DNA of 64,000 nucleotides from Orientallactaga sibirica (lineage: Eukaryota; Chordata; Mammalia; Rodentia; Dipodidae), in contig JAEOAD010001993.1 in NCBI GenBank assembly GCA_036365145.1, positions 248,001-312,000 on the forward strand, given 5' to 3'. A program made the translations under genes and the position numbers. This document shows, one piece after another, positions 38,551 to 51,150 of this stretch. Numbering within the stretch: the stretch's first letter is position 1; every line of letters begins with the position of its first letter. The notes below the pieces were generated by a model that was not told where the DNA came from, did no database searches, and saw nothing but the letters and a program-made list of their open reading frames with translations.

Positions 38551-40700
38551 AAAGATGCATAACTTAGTGTATTCGCCTCATTTCTAAAGTAGTTTGTTTA
38601 GAAAACAAACATCTTCATTACCAAACACTGTAGTATGTGAAATGAGCTAGTTCGGTTCTAGGAATCACTTGCTTTCCTATGAAGAAGGTTGAGTGCAGCA
38701 AGTTCAAACTTGCCTAGTTTGTGTAATCTAACAAGATGTACAAGAAAGTGGATTCGCATCATTTCTAAAGTAGTTTCTTTAGAAAAGAAACATCCTCAGT
38801 ACCTAACACTGTACTGTGTGAAATAAGTTAATTCGCTTCTAGGAATCAGTTTAATTTCTACGAAGATGGTTGAGTGCAGCAAGATCAAACTTTCGTTTTT
38901 AATGTAATCTAAAAAGATGGCCAAGTTAGGAGATTCGCCTCATTTGTAAAGTACTTTGTTGAGAAAACAAATATCTTCATTGACGAACATTGTACTGTGT
39001 GAAATAAGCTCATTCGTTTCTAGGAATCACTTGCTTTCCTACAAAGAAGGTTGAGTGCAGCAAGTTCAAACTTTCCTTGTTAATGTAATCTAAAAAGACG
39101 CACAACTTAGTAGATTGGCCTCATTTCTAAAGTAGTTTGTTTAGAAAACAAACATCTTCATTACCGAACACTGTACTATGTGAAATGAGCTAGATCGGTT
39201 CTAGGAATCACTTGCTTTCCTACGAAGAAGGTTGAGTGGAGCAAGTTCAAACTTGCCTAGTTTGTGTAATCTAACAAGATGTACAAGTTAGTGGATTCGC
39301 ATCATTTCTAAAGTAGTTTCTTTAGATAACAAACGTCTTCAGTACCAAACACTGTCCTGAGTGAAATAAGATAATTCGGTTCTAGGAATCAGTTTAATTT
39401 CTACGAAGATGGTTGAGTGCAGCAAGTTCAAACTTTCCTTGTTATTGTAATCTAAAAAGATGTCCAAGTTGGTAGAGTCACCTCATTTCTAAAGTAGTGT
39501 CTCTTAGGAAACAAACCTTCATTGCCAAACATTGTACTGTGTGAAATGAGCTAATTTGGTTCTAGGAATCAGTTACTTTCTCCGAAGATGGTTGAGGGCA
39601 GCAAGTTCAAACTTTCCTTGTTAATGTAATCGAAAAAGATGGCCAAGTTAGGAGATTCGCCTCATTTGTAAAGAACTTTGTTGAGAAAATTAACATCTTC
39701 ATTGCCGAACATTGTACTGTGTGAAATAAGCTCATTCGGTTCTAGGAATCAGTTGCTTTCCTACAAAGAAGGTTGAGTGCAGCAAGTTCAAACTTTCCTT
39801 GTTAATGTAATCTGAAAAGATGCACAACTTAGTAGATTGGCCTCATTTCTAAAGTAGTTTCCTTAGAAAAGAAACATCTTCACTACCGAACAATGTACAG
39901 TGTGAAATAAGTTAATTCGCTTCCAGGAATCAGTTTAATTTCTACGAAGAAGGTTGAGTGCAGCAAGTTCAAACTTTTCTAGTTTGTGTAATCTAACAAG
40001 ATGTACAAGTTAGTGCATTCGCCTCATTTCTAAAGTAGTTTCTTTGGAAAAGAAACATCTTCAGTACCGAACACTGTACTGTGTGAAATAAGTTAATTCC
40101 CTTCTAGGAATCAGTTTAATTTCTACAGAGACGGTTGAGTGCAGCAAGTTCAATCTTTCCTTGTTAATGTAATCTAAAAAGGTGGTCAAGTTAGGAGATT
40201 CGCCTCATTTGTAAAGTACTTTGTTGAGAAAATAAACATCTTCATTTTCGAACATTGTATTGTGTGAAATAAGCTCATTCGGTTCTAGGAATCAGTTGCT
40301 TTCCTACAAAGAAGGTTGAGTGCAGCAAGTTCAAACTTTGCTTGTTAATGTAATCTAAAAAGATGCACAACTTAGTAGATTGGCCTCATTTCTAAAGTAG
40401 TTTGTTTAGAAAACAAACATCTTCATTACTGAACACTGTACTATGTGAAATAAGCTGGTTCGCTTCTAGGAATCACTTGCTTTCCTACGAAGAAGGTTGA
40501 GTGCAGCAAGTTCAAACTGTCCTAGTTTGTGTAATGTCACAAGATGTACACGTTAGTGGATTCGAGTCATTTTTAATGTGGTTCCTTTTGAAAAGAAACA
40601 TCTTCAGTCCTGAACACTGTACTGTGTGAAATAAGTTAATTCGGTTCTAGGAATCACTTTCCTTTCCACGAAGATGGTTGAGTGCAGCAAGTTTAAACTT
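38551..40700 (+). repeat. Mixed monomers after the dimer block
   Basis: The strict dimer ends at about 38,550 with a D-type monomer. Types B, A, C and D then alternate at about 181 bp. Private forms include TCTCTTAGGAAACAAACC at about 39,500. I see no genes, insertions or clear local HOR. Confidence 0.7.
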
Positions 40701-43700
40701 TCCTTGTTAATGTAAACTAAAAAGATGGCCAAGTTAGCAGATTCACCTCATTTGTAAAGTAGTTTGTTGAGAAAATTAACATCTTCATTGCCGAACAATG
40801 TACTGTGTGAAATAAGCTCATATGGTTCTAGGAATCATTTGCTTTCCTACAAAGAAGGTTGAGTGCAGCAAGTTCAAACTTTCCTTGTTAATGTAATCTG
40901 AAAAGATGCACAACTTAGTAGATTGGCCTCATTTCTAAAGTAGTTTCTTTAGAAAAGAAACATCTTCAGTACCGAACAATGTACTGTGTGAAATAAGTTA
41001 ATTCGCATCTAGGAATCAGTTTGATTTCTACGAAGATGGTTGAGTGCAGCAAGTTCAAACTTTCCTTGTTAATGTAATCTAAAAAGATAGCCAAGTTAGG
41101 ACATTGACCTCATGTGTAAAATAGTTTGTTGAGAAAATTAACATCCTCATTTCCGAACATTGTACGGGGTGAAATAAGCTCATTCGGTTCTAGGAATCAC
41201 TTGCTTTCCTACAATGATGGCTGAGTGCAGCAAGTTCAAACTTTCCTTGTTAATGTAATCTAAAAAGATGCACAACTTAGTAGACTGGCCTCATTTCTAA
41301 AGTAGTTTCTTTATAGAAGAAAAATCTTCAGGTCCGAACACTGTACTGTGTGAATCGTTAATTCGCTTCTAGGAATCAGTTTAATTTCTACGAAGATGGT
41401 TGAGTGCAGCAAGTTCAAACTTTCCTTGTTAATGTAATATGCAAAGATGGCCAAGTTAGTAGATTCACCTCATTTATAAAGTAGTTTGTTGAGAAAACAA
41501 ACATCTTCATTGACAAACATTGTACTGGGTGAAAAAAGCTAATTCGGTTCTAGAATTCAGTTGCTTTCCTACAAAGACGGTTGAGTGCAGCAAGTTCAAA
41601 CTTTCCTTGTTAATGTAATGTAAAAATATGCACAACTTAGTAGATTGGCCTCATGTCTAAAGTAGTTTCTTTAGAAAAGAAACATCTTCAGTACCGAACA
41701 CTGTACTGGGTGAAACGTTAATTCGCTTGTAGGAATCAGTTTAATTTCTATGAAGATGGTTGAGTGTAGCAAGTTCAAACATTCCTTGTTAATGTAATCT
41801 AAAAAGATGGCCAAGTTAGAAGATCCGCCTCATTTGTAAAGTACTTTGTAGAGAAAACAAACATCTTCTTTGCCAAACATTGTACTGTGTGAAAAAAGCT
41901 CGTTCGGTTCTAGAATTCAGTTACTTTCCTACAAAGACGGTTGAGTGCAGCAAGTTCAAGCTTTCCTTGTTAATGTAATCTACAAAGATGCACAAGTTAG
42001 TAGATTGGCCTCATTTCTAAAGTAGTTTCTTTAAAAAAGAAACATCTTCAGTACCGAACACTGGACAGTGTGAAATAAGTAAATTCGCTTCTAGGAATCA
42101 GTTTAATTTCTACGAAGAAGGTTGAGTGCAGCAACTTCAAACTTTCCTTCTTAATATAATCTAAAAAGATGGCCAAGATAGAAGATTCGCCTCATTTGTA
42201 AACTACTTTGTTGAGAAAACAAACATCTTCATTGCTGAACATTGTACTGTGTGAAAAAAGCTAATTTAGTTCTAGAATTCAGTTGCTTTCCTACAAAGAC
42301 GGTTGAGTGCAGCAAGTTCAAACATTCCTTGTTAATGTAATGTAAAAAGATGCACAACGTAGTAGATTGGCCTCATTTCTAAAGTATTTTCTTTATAAAG
42401 AAACATCTTCAGTACCGAACACTGTACTGTGTGAAATAAGTGAATTCGCTTCTAGGAATCAGTTTAATTTCTGCGAAGAAGGTTGAGTGCAGCAAGTTCA
42501 AACTTTCCTCGTTAATGTAATCTAAAAAGTTGTCCAAGTTAGTAGATTCACCTCATTTCTAATGTAGTTTCTTTAGAAAACAAACCTTAATTGCCAAACA
42601 TTGTACTGTGTGAAATGAGCTAATTCGGATCTAAGAATGAGTTTACTTTCTACGAAGATGGTTGAGTTTAGCAAGTTCAAACTTTCCTTGTTAATGTGCT
42701 CTAAAAAGATGTCCAAGTTAGTAGATTTGCCTCATTGGTACAGTAGTTTGTTGAGAAAACAAACATCTTCATTGCCGAACATTGTACTGTGTGAAAGAAG
42801 CTAATTTAGTTCTAGAATTCAGTTGCTTTCCTACAAAGAAGGTTGAGTGCAGCTAGTTCAAACTTTACATGTCAATGTACTCAAAAAAGATGCACAATGT
42901 AGTAGATTGGGCTCATTTCTAAAGTAGTTTCTTTATAAAAGAAACATCTTCAGTAACGAACACTGCACCATGTGAAATAAGTTAATTCGCTTCTAGGAAT
43001 CAATTTAATTTCTACGAAGAAGGTTGAGTGCAGCAAGTTCAAACTTTCCTAGTTTGTGTAATCTAACAAGATATACCAGTTAGTGCATTCGCCTCATTTC
43101 TAAAGTGGTTTCTTTAGAAAACAAACATCTTCAGTAATGAACAGTGTACTGCGTGAAATAAGTTAATTCTGTTCTAGGAATCAGTTTCCTTTCTATGAAG
43201 ATGGTTGAGTGCAGCAAGTTCAAACTTTCCTTGTTAATGTAATCTAAAAAGATGTCCAAGTTAGTAGATTTGACTCATTTGTAAAGTAGTTTGTTGAGAA
43301 AACAAACATCTTCATTGCGGAATATCGTACTGTGTGAAAAAAGTTAATTCGAATGTAGAATTCAGTCGCTTTCCTACAACGACGGTTGAGGGCAGCAATA
43401 TCAAACATTCATTGTTAATGTAATCTAAAAAGATGCACAACTTAGTGGATTCGCCTCATTTCTAAAGTAATTTCTTTAGAAAAGAAACATCTTCAGTACC
43501 GAACACTGTACTGTGTGAAATAAGTTAATTCCCTTCCAGGAATCAGTTTAATTTCTACGAAGATGGTTGATTGCAGCAAGTTCATACTTTCCTTCTTAAT
43601 GTGAACTGCAAAGATGGCCAAGTTAGTTGATTCACCTCATTTGTAAAGTAGTTTTTTGAGAAAACAAACATCTTCATTGCGGAACATTGTACTGTGTGAA

Positions 43701-43920
43701 AAAAGCTAATTCGGATCTACAATTTAGTTGCTTTCCTACAAAGACGGTTGAGTGCAGCAAGTTCAAACATTCCTTGTTAATGTATCCTAAAAAGGTGCAC
43801 AGCTTAGGGGATTCGCTTCATTTCTAAAGTAATTTCTTTAGAAAAGAAACATCTTCAGTACCGAACACTGTACTGTGTGAAATAAGGTAATTCGGTTCTA
43901 GGAATCAGTTTAATTTCTAC
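40701..43920 (+). repeat. Superunit X, upstream copy (partner at 45,000-48,050)
   Basis: The monomer order repeats about 4.33 kb downstream. Matching marks: ATTCGCATCT at 41,001 and 45,333 (offset 4,332), TGACAAACAT at 41,511 and 45,845 (4,334), and AACTTTACATGTCAATGTA at 42,861 and 47,203 (4,342), or 24 monomers. The mark AGATATACCAGTTA is offset further (about 43,070 against 47,960), so about three extra monomers lie in the downstream copy. The end of this block (43.26-44.0 kb) also matches 8.68-9.5 kb. Confidence 0.65.
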
Positions 43921-44999
43921 GACGATGGTTGAGTGCAGCAAGTTCAAACTTTCCTTTTTAATGTAATCGAAAAAGATGGCCAAGTTAGCAGAGTCACCTC
44001 ATTTGTAAAGTAGTTTGTTGAGAAAATTAACATCTTCATTGCGAACATTGTACTGTGTGAAATAATCTCATTTCGGTTCCAGGAATCACTTGCTTTCCTA
44101 CAAAGAAGGTTGAGTGCAGCATCTTCAAACTTTCCTTGTTAATGTAATCTAAAAAGATGCACAAGGTTAATAGATTGGCCTCATTTCTAAAGTAGTTTAC
44201 AAGAAAACAAACATCTTCAGAAAACAAACACTTGTACATTGTGTGAAATAAATTCATTCGGTTCTCAAGGAATCAGTTTAATTTCTACAAAGAAGGTGGA
44301 GTGCAGCAAAAGTTCACACTTTCCTTGTTAATGTAATCTAAAAAGATGCACAACTGAGTAGATTGGCCTCATTTCTAAAGTAGTTTGTTTAGAAAACAAA
44401 CATCTTCTTTACCGAACACTGTACTATGTGAAATAAGCTAGTTCCGTTCCAGGAATCACTTGCTTTTGAGAAGAAGGTTGAAAGCAGGTTCAAACTTTCC
44501 TCGTTTGTGTAATCTAACAAGATGTACAAGTTAGTGGATTATCGTTTCTAAAGTGGTTTCTTTGAAAACAAACATCTTCAGTAATGAACAGTGTACTCGT
44601 GAAATAAGTTAATTCTGTTCTAGGAATCAGTTTCCTTTCTACAAAGATGGTTGAGTGCAGCAAGTTCCACTTTCCTTGTTAATGTAATCTAAAAAGATGT
44701 CCAAGTTAGTAGATTGGACTCATTTGTAAAGTAGTTTTGTTGAGAAAACAAACATCTTCTTTGCGGAACATTGTACTGTGTGAAATAAGCTCATTGGTTC
44801 TAGGAATCATTTGCTTTCCTACAAAGAAGGTTGAATGCAGCAAGTTCAAACTTTCCTTGTTAATGTAATCTAAAAGATGCACAAGTTAGTGGATTGGCAT
44901 CATTTCTAAAGTAGTTTCTTTAGAAAAGAAACATCTTCAGTAATGAACACTGTACTGTGTGAAATAAGTTAATTCTGTTCTAGGAATCAGTTTAATTTC
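43921..44999 (+). repeat. Irregular monomers between superunit copies
   Basis: The first monomer has the CTACGACGATGG start also found at 51,170. From about 44,030 there are many small indels: a missing base in CATTGCGAACATTG, a rearranged dyad region at 44,190-44,250 in which AAAACAAACATCTTCAG is followed by AAAACAAACAC, a damaged start at about 44,465, and short monomers at about 44,540. The normal monomer returns by about 44,640. Confidence 0.65.
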
Positions 45000-47900
45000 T
45001 ACGAAGATGGTTGAGTGCAGCAAGTTCCAACTTTCCTTGTTAATGTAATCTAAAAAGATGGCCAAGTTAGTAGATTCACCTCATTTGTAAAAGTAGTTTG
45101 TTGAGAAAATTAACATCTTCATTGCCGAACATTGTACTGTGTGAAATAAGCTAATTCGGTTCTAGGAATCATTTGCTTTCCTACAAAGAAGGTTGAGTGC
45201 AGCAAGTTCAAACTTTCCTTGTTAATGTAATCTGAAAAGATGCACAACTTAGTAGATTGGCCTCATTTCTAAATAGTTTCTTTAGAAAAGAAACATCTTC
45301 AGTACCGAACACTGTACTGTGTGAAATAAGTTAATTCGCATCTAAGAATCAGTTTAATTTCTACGAAGATGGTTGAGTGCAGCAAGTTCAAACTTTCCTT
45401 GTTAATGTAATCTAAAAAGATGGCCAAGTTAGTAGATTGACCTCATTTGTAAAGTAGTTTGTTGAGAAACAAACATCTTCATTGCCAAACATTGTACTGG
45501 GTGAAATAAGCTCATTCGGTTCTAGGAATCACTTGCTTTCCTACAAAGATGGTTGAGTGCAGCAAGTTCAAACTTTCCTTGTTAATGTAATCTAAAAAGA
45601 TGCACAACTTAGTAGATTGGCCTCATTTCTAAAGTAGTTTCTTTATAAAAGAAACATCTTCAGTACTGAACACTGTACTGGGTGAAATAAGTTAATTCGC
45701 TTCTAGGAATCAGTTTAATTTCTATGAAGATGGTTGAGTGCAGCAAGTTCAAACTTTCCTTGTTAATGTAATCTAAAAAGATGGCCAAGTTAGTAGATTT
45801 GCCTCATTTGTAAAGTAGTTTGTTGAGAAAACAAACATCTTCATTGACAAACATTGTACTGTGTGAAAAAAGCTAATTCGGTTCTAGAATTCAGTTGCTT
45901 TCCTACAAAGACGGTTGAGTGCAGCAAGTTCAAACTTTCCTTGTTAATGTAATCTAAAAAGATGCACAACTTAGTAGATTGGCCTCATTTCTAAAGTAGT
46001 TTCTTTTGAAAAGAAACATCTTCAGTACCGAACACTGTACTGTGTGAAATAATTTAATTAAGCTTCTAGGAATCAGTTTAATTTCTATGAAGATGGTTGA
46101 GTGCAGCAAGTTCAAACTTTCCTTGTTAATGTAATCTAAAAAAGATGGCCAAGATAGAAGTTTCACCTCATTTGTAAAAGTAGTTTGTTGAGAAAACAAA
46201 CATCTTCTTTGCCAAACATTGTACTGTGTGAAAAAAGCTAATTTCGGTTCTAGAATTCAGTTGCTTTCCTACAAAGACGGTTGAGTGCAGCAAGTTCAAA
46301 CATTCCTTGTTAATGTAATCTAAAAAGATGCACAAGTTAGTAGATTGGCCTCATTTCTAAAGTAGTTTCTTTAGAAAAGAAACATCTTCAGTACCTAACA
46401 CTGTACTGTGTGAAATAAGGTAATTCGGTTCTAGGAATCAGTTTAATTTCTAAAGAATGGTTGAGTGCAGCAAGTTCAAACTTTCCTTGTTAATATAATC
46501 TAAAAAGATGGCCAAGTTAGAAGATTTGCCTCATTTGTAAACTAGTTTGTTGAGAAAACAAACATCTTCATTGCTGAACATTGTACTGTGTGAAAAAGCT
46601 AATTTAGTTCTAGAATCAGTTGCTTTCCTACAAAGAAGGTTGAGTGCAGCAAGTTCAAACATTTCCTTGTTAATGTAATCAAAAAAGATGCACAACTTAG
46701 TAGATTGGCCTCATTTCTAAAGTAGTTTCTTTATAAAAGAAACATCTTCAGTACCGAACACTGTACAGTGTGAAATAAGTTAATTTCGCTTCTAGGAATC
46801 AGTTTAATTTCTACGAAGAAGGTTGAGTGCAGCAAGTTCAAACTTTCCTTGTTAATGTAATCTAAAAAGATGGCCAAGTTACAAGATTCACCTCATTTCT
46901 AAAGTAGTTTCTTTAGAAAACAAACATCTTCATTGCCAAACATTGTACTGTGTGAAATAAGCTAATTCGGTTCTCGGAATCAGTTTGCTTTCTACAAAGA
47001 TGGTTGAGTGCAGCAAGTTCAAACTTTCCTTGTTAATGTAATCTAAAAAGATGCACAACTTAGTAGATTTGCCTCATTTCTAAAGTAGTTTGTTTAGAAA
47101 ACAAACATCTTCTTTATCAAACATTGTACTGTGTGAAATAAGCTAATTTAGTTCTAGGAATCAGTTGCTTTCCTACAAAGAAGGTTGAGTGCAGCAAGTT
47201 CAAACTTTACATGTCAATGTAATCTAAAAGATGCACAAGTTATTGGATTGGGCTCATTTCTAAAGTAGTTTCTTTAGAAAAGAAACATCTTCAGTACCAA
47301 ACACTGTACTGTGTGAAATAAGTTAATTCGCTTCTAGGAATCAGTTTAATTTCTACGAAGAAGGTTGAGTGCAGCAAGTTCAAACTTTCCTTGTTAATGT
47401 AATCTAAAAAGTTGTACCAGTTAGTAGATTCATCCTCATTTCTAAAGTAGTTTCTTTAGAAAACAAACATCCTAAATTGCCAAACATTGTACTGTGTGAA
47501 ATGAGCTTTAATTCGGTTCTAGGAATGAGTTTACTTTCTATGAAGATGGTTGAGTTTAGCAAGTTCAAACTTTCCTTGTTAATGTAATCAAAAAAAGATG
47601 GCCAAGTTAGTAGATTTGCCTCATTTGTAAAGTAGTTTGTTGAGAAAATTAACATCTTCATTGCGAACATTTTACTGTGTGAAATAAGCTAATTTAGTTC
47701 TAGAATTCAGTTGCTTTCCTACAAAGAAGGTTGAGTGCAGCCAGTTCAAACTTTCCATTGTTAATGTAATCAAAAAGATGCACAACTTAGTAGATTGGGC
47801 TCATTTCTAAAGTAGTTTCTTTAGAAAAGAAACATCTTCAGTAGCGAACACTGTACTGTGTGAAATAAGTTAATTCGCTTCTAGGAATCAGTTTAATTTC

Positions 47901-48050
47901 TACAAAGAATGGTGAGTGCAGCAAGTTCAAACTTTCCTAGTTAATGTAATCTAACAAGATATACCAGTTACAAGATTCGCCTCATTTCCTAAAGTAGTTT
48001 CTTTATAAAAGAAACATCTTCATTGCGGAACATTGTACTGTGTGAAACAG
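45000..48050 (+). repeat. Superunit X, downstream copy
   Basis: Counterpart of 40,701-43,920. Private marks are kept in order, but much of the sequence is closer to the general family consensus than the upstream copy is, and single-base indels are frequent (for example CTAAATAGTTTC at about 45,270, AAAAAAGATGG at about 46,140 and TTTCGCTTC at about 46,785). Either this copy is nearer to the ancestral form, or it was partly homogenised, or its consensus is less accurate. Confidence 0.6.
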
Positions 48051-48059
48051 CTGTCGGTT

Positions 48060-51000
48060 CTAGGAATCAGTTTAATTTCTACAAAGATGGTTGAGTGCAG
48101 CAAGTTCAAACTTTCCTTTTTAATGTAATCTAAAAAGATGGCCAAGTTAGCAGAGTCACCTCATTTGTAAAGTAGTTTGTTGAGAAACAAACATCTTCAT
48201 TGCCGAACATTGTACTGTGTGAAATAATCTCATTCGGTTCCAGGAATCACTTGCTTTCCTACAAAGAAGGTTGAGTGCAGCAAGTTCAAACTTTCCTTGT
48301 TAATGTAATCTAAAAAGATGCACAACTTAATAGATTGGCCTCATTTCTAAAGTAGTTTTTTAGAAAAGAAACATCTTCAGTAACCGAACACTGTACTGTG
48401 TGAAATAAGGTAAATCGGTTCTTGGAATCAGTTTAATTTCTACAAAAGATGGTTGAGTGCAGCAAGTTCAAACTTTCCTTGTTAATGTAATCTAAAAAGA
48501 TGCACAACTTAGTGATTGGCCTCATTTCTAAAGTAGTTTGTTGAAAACAAACATCTTCATTGCGGAAGACTGTACTGTGTGAAATAAGCTAGTTCGGTTC
48601 TAGGAATCATTTGCATTCCTACAAAAAGAAGGTTGAGTGCAGCAAATTCAAACTTTCCTTGTTAATGTAATCTAACAAGATGTACAAGTTAGTGTATTTG
48701 CCTCATTTGTAAAGTGGTTTCTTTAGAAAACAAACATCTTCAGTACTGAACACTGTACTGTGTGAAATAAGTTAATTCGTTTCTAGGAATCAGTTTAATT
48801 TCTACAAAGATGGTTGAGTGCAGCAAGTTCAAACTTTCCTTGTTAATGTAATCTAAAAAGATGGCCAAGTTACCAGATTCACCTCATTTGTAAAATAGTT
48901 TGTTGAGAAAACAAACATCTTTATTAGCCGAACATTGTACTGTGTGAAAAAAGCTCATTCGGTTCTAGGAATCACTTGCTTTCCTACAAAGAAGGTTGAG
49001 TGCAGCAAGTTCAAACTTTCCTTGTTAATGTAATCTAAAAAGATGCACAACTTAGTAGATTGCCCTCATTTCTAAAGTAGTTTCTTTAGAAAACAAACAT
49101 CTTCTTTACCGAACACTGTACTGTGTGAAATAAGTTAATTCGTTCCAGGAATCAGTTCAATTTCTACGAAGATGGTTGAGTGCAGCAAGTTCAAACTTTC
49201 TAGTTTGTGTAATCTAACAAGATGTACAAGTTAGTGGATTCGCCTCATTTCTAAAGTAGTTTCTTTGAAAACAAACATCTTCAGTACCGAACACTGTACT
49301 GTGTGAAATAAGTTAATTTGGTTCTAGGAATCAGTTTCCTTTCTATGAAGATCGTTGAGTTTAGCAAGTTCATACTTTCCTTGTTAATGTAATCTAAAAA
49401 GATGTCCAAGTTAGTAGATTGGCCTCATTTCTAAAGTAGTTTCTTTAGAAAACAAACATCTTAATTGCCAAACTTTGTACAGTATGAAATAAGCTAATTC
49501 TGTTCTAGGAATCAGTTTACTTTCTACGAAGATGGTTGAGTTTAGCAATTTCAAACTTTCCTTGTTAATGTAATCTAAAAAGATGTCCAAGTTAGTAGAT
49601 TTGCCTCATTTGTAAAGTAGTTTGTTGAGAAAACAAACATCTTCATTGCTTTTTGAACATTGTACTGTGTGAAAAAGCTAATTTAGTTCTAGAGTTCAGT
49701 TTCTTTCCTACAAAGAAGGTTGAGTGCAGCAAGTTCAAACTTTCCTTGTTAATGTAATCTAAAAAGATGCACAACTTAGTAGATTGGCCTCATTTCTAAA
49801 GTAGTTTCTTTAGAAAAGAAACATCTTCAGTACCAAACACTGTACTGTGTGAAAAAAGTTAATTCACTTCTAGGAATCAGTTTAATTTCTACGAAGAAGG
49901 TTGATTGCAGCAAGTTCAAACTTTCCTTGTTAATGTAATCTCAAAAGATGGCCAAGTTAGAAGATTCACCTCATTTGTAAAGTAGTTTGTTGACAAAACA
50001 AACATCTTCATTGCCAAACATTGAACTGTGTGAAATAATCTCATTCTAGGTTCTAGGAATCAGTTGCTTTCCTACAAAGAATGTTGAGTGCAGCAAGTTC
50101 AAACTTTCCTTGTTAATGTAATCTAAAAAGATGGCCAAGTTAGTAGATAAGCCTCATTTGTAAAGTAGTTTGTTGAGAAAACAAACATCTTCATTACCGA
50201 ACATTGTACTGTGTGAAATAAGCTCATTCGGTTCTAGGAATCAGTTTAATTTCCCTACAAAGAAGGTTGAGTGCAGCAAGTTCAAACTTTCCTTGTTAAT
50301 GTAATCTAAAAAGATGCACAAGTTAGTAGATTGGCCTCATTTCTAAAGTAGTTTGTTTAGAAAACAAACATCTTCATTACCAAACATTGTACTGTGTGAA
50401 ATAAGCTAGTTCCCTTCTAGGAAACACTTGCTTTCCTACGAAGAAGGTTGAGTGCAGCAAGTTCAAACTTTCCTAGTTTGTTAATGTAATCTAACAAGAT
50501 GCACAAGTTAGTGGATTTCGCCTCATTTCTAAAGTAGTTTCTTTTGAAAAGAAACATCTTCAGTACCGAACACTGTACTGTGTGAAATAAGTTAATTCGG
50601 TTCTAGGATTCAGTTTTAATTTCTACGAAGATGGTTGATTGCAGCAAGTTCAAACTTTCCTTGTTAATGTAATCTAAAAAGATGGCCAAGTTCAAAGATT
50701 TGCCTCATTTGTAAAGTAGTTTTTTGAGAAAACAAACATCTTCATTTGCGAACATTGTACTGTGTGAAATAAAGCTCATTCGGTTCTAGGAATCACTTGC
50801 TTTCCTACAAAGAAGGTTGAGTGCAGCAAGTTCAAACTTTCCTTGTTAATGAAATCTGAAAAGTTGCACAACGTAGTAGATTGGCCTCATTTCTAAAGTA
50901 GTTTCTTTAGAAAAAAAACATCTTCAGCACCGAACACTGTACGGTGTGAAATAAGTTAATTCGCTTCTAGGAATCAGTTTAATTTCTACGAAGAAGGTTG

Positions 51001-51150
51001 AGTGCAACAAGTTCAAACTTTCCTCGTTTGTGTAATCTAACAAGATGTACAAGTTAGTGGATTCGTGTCGTTTCTAAAGTGGTTTCTTTAGAAAACAAAC
51101 ATCTTCAGTACTGAACACTGTACTGTGTGAAATAAGTGAATTCGCATCTG
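48060..51150 (+). repeat. 17-monomer HOR, copy 1 (about 3.09 kb)
   Basis: Repeats immediately downstream. TAAATCGGTTCTTGG is at 48,411 and 51,500 (offset 3,089), ATCGTTGAGTTTAGC at 49,351 and 52,442 (3,091), and GAATGTTGAG at 50,079 and 53,162 (3,083). The monomer at 50,471-50,500 has a hybrid front, CCTAGTTTGTTAATGTAATCTAAC, that joins type B and type A forms. Confidence 0.78.
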
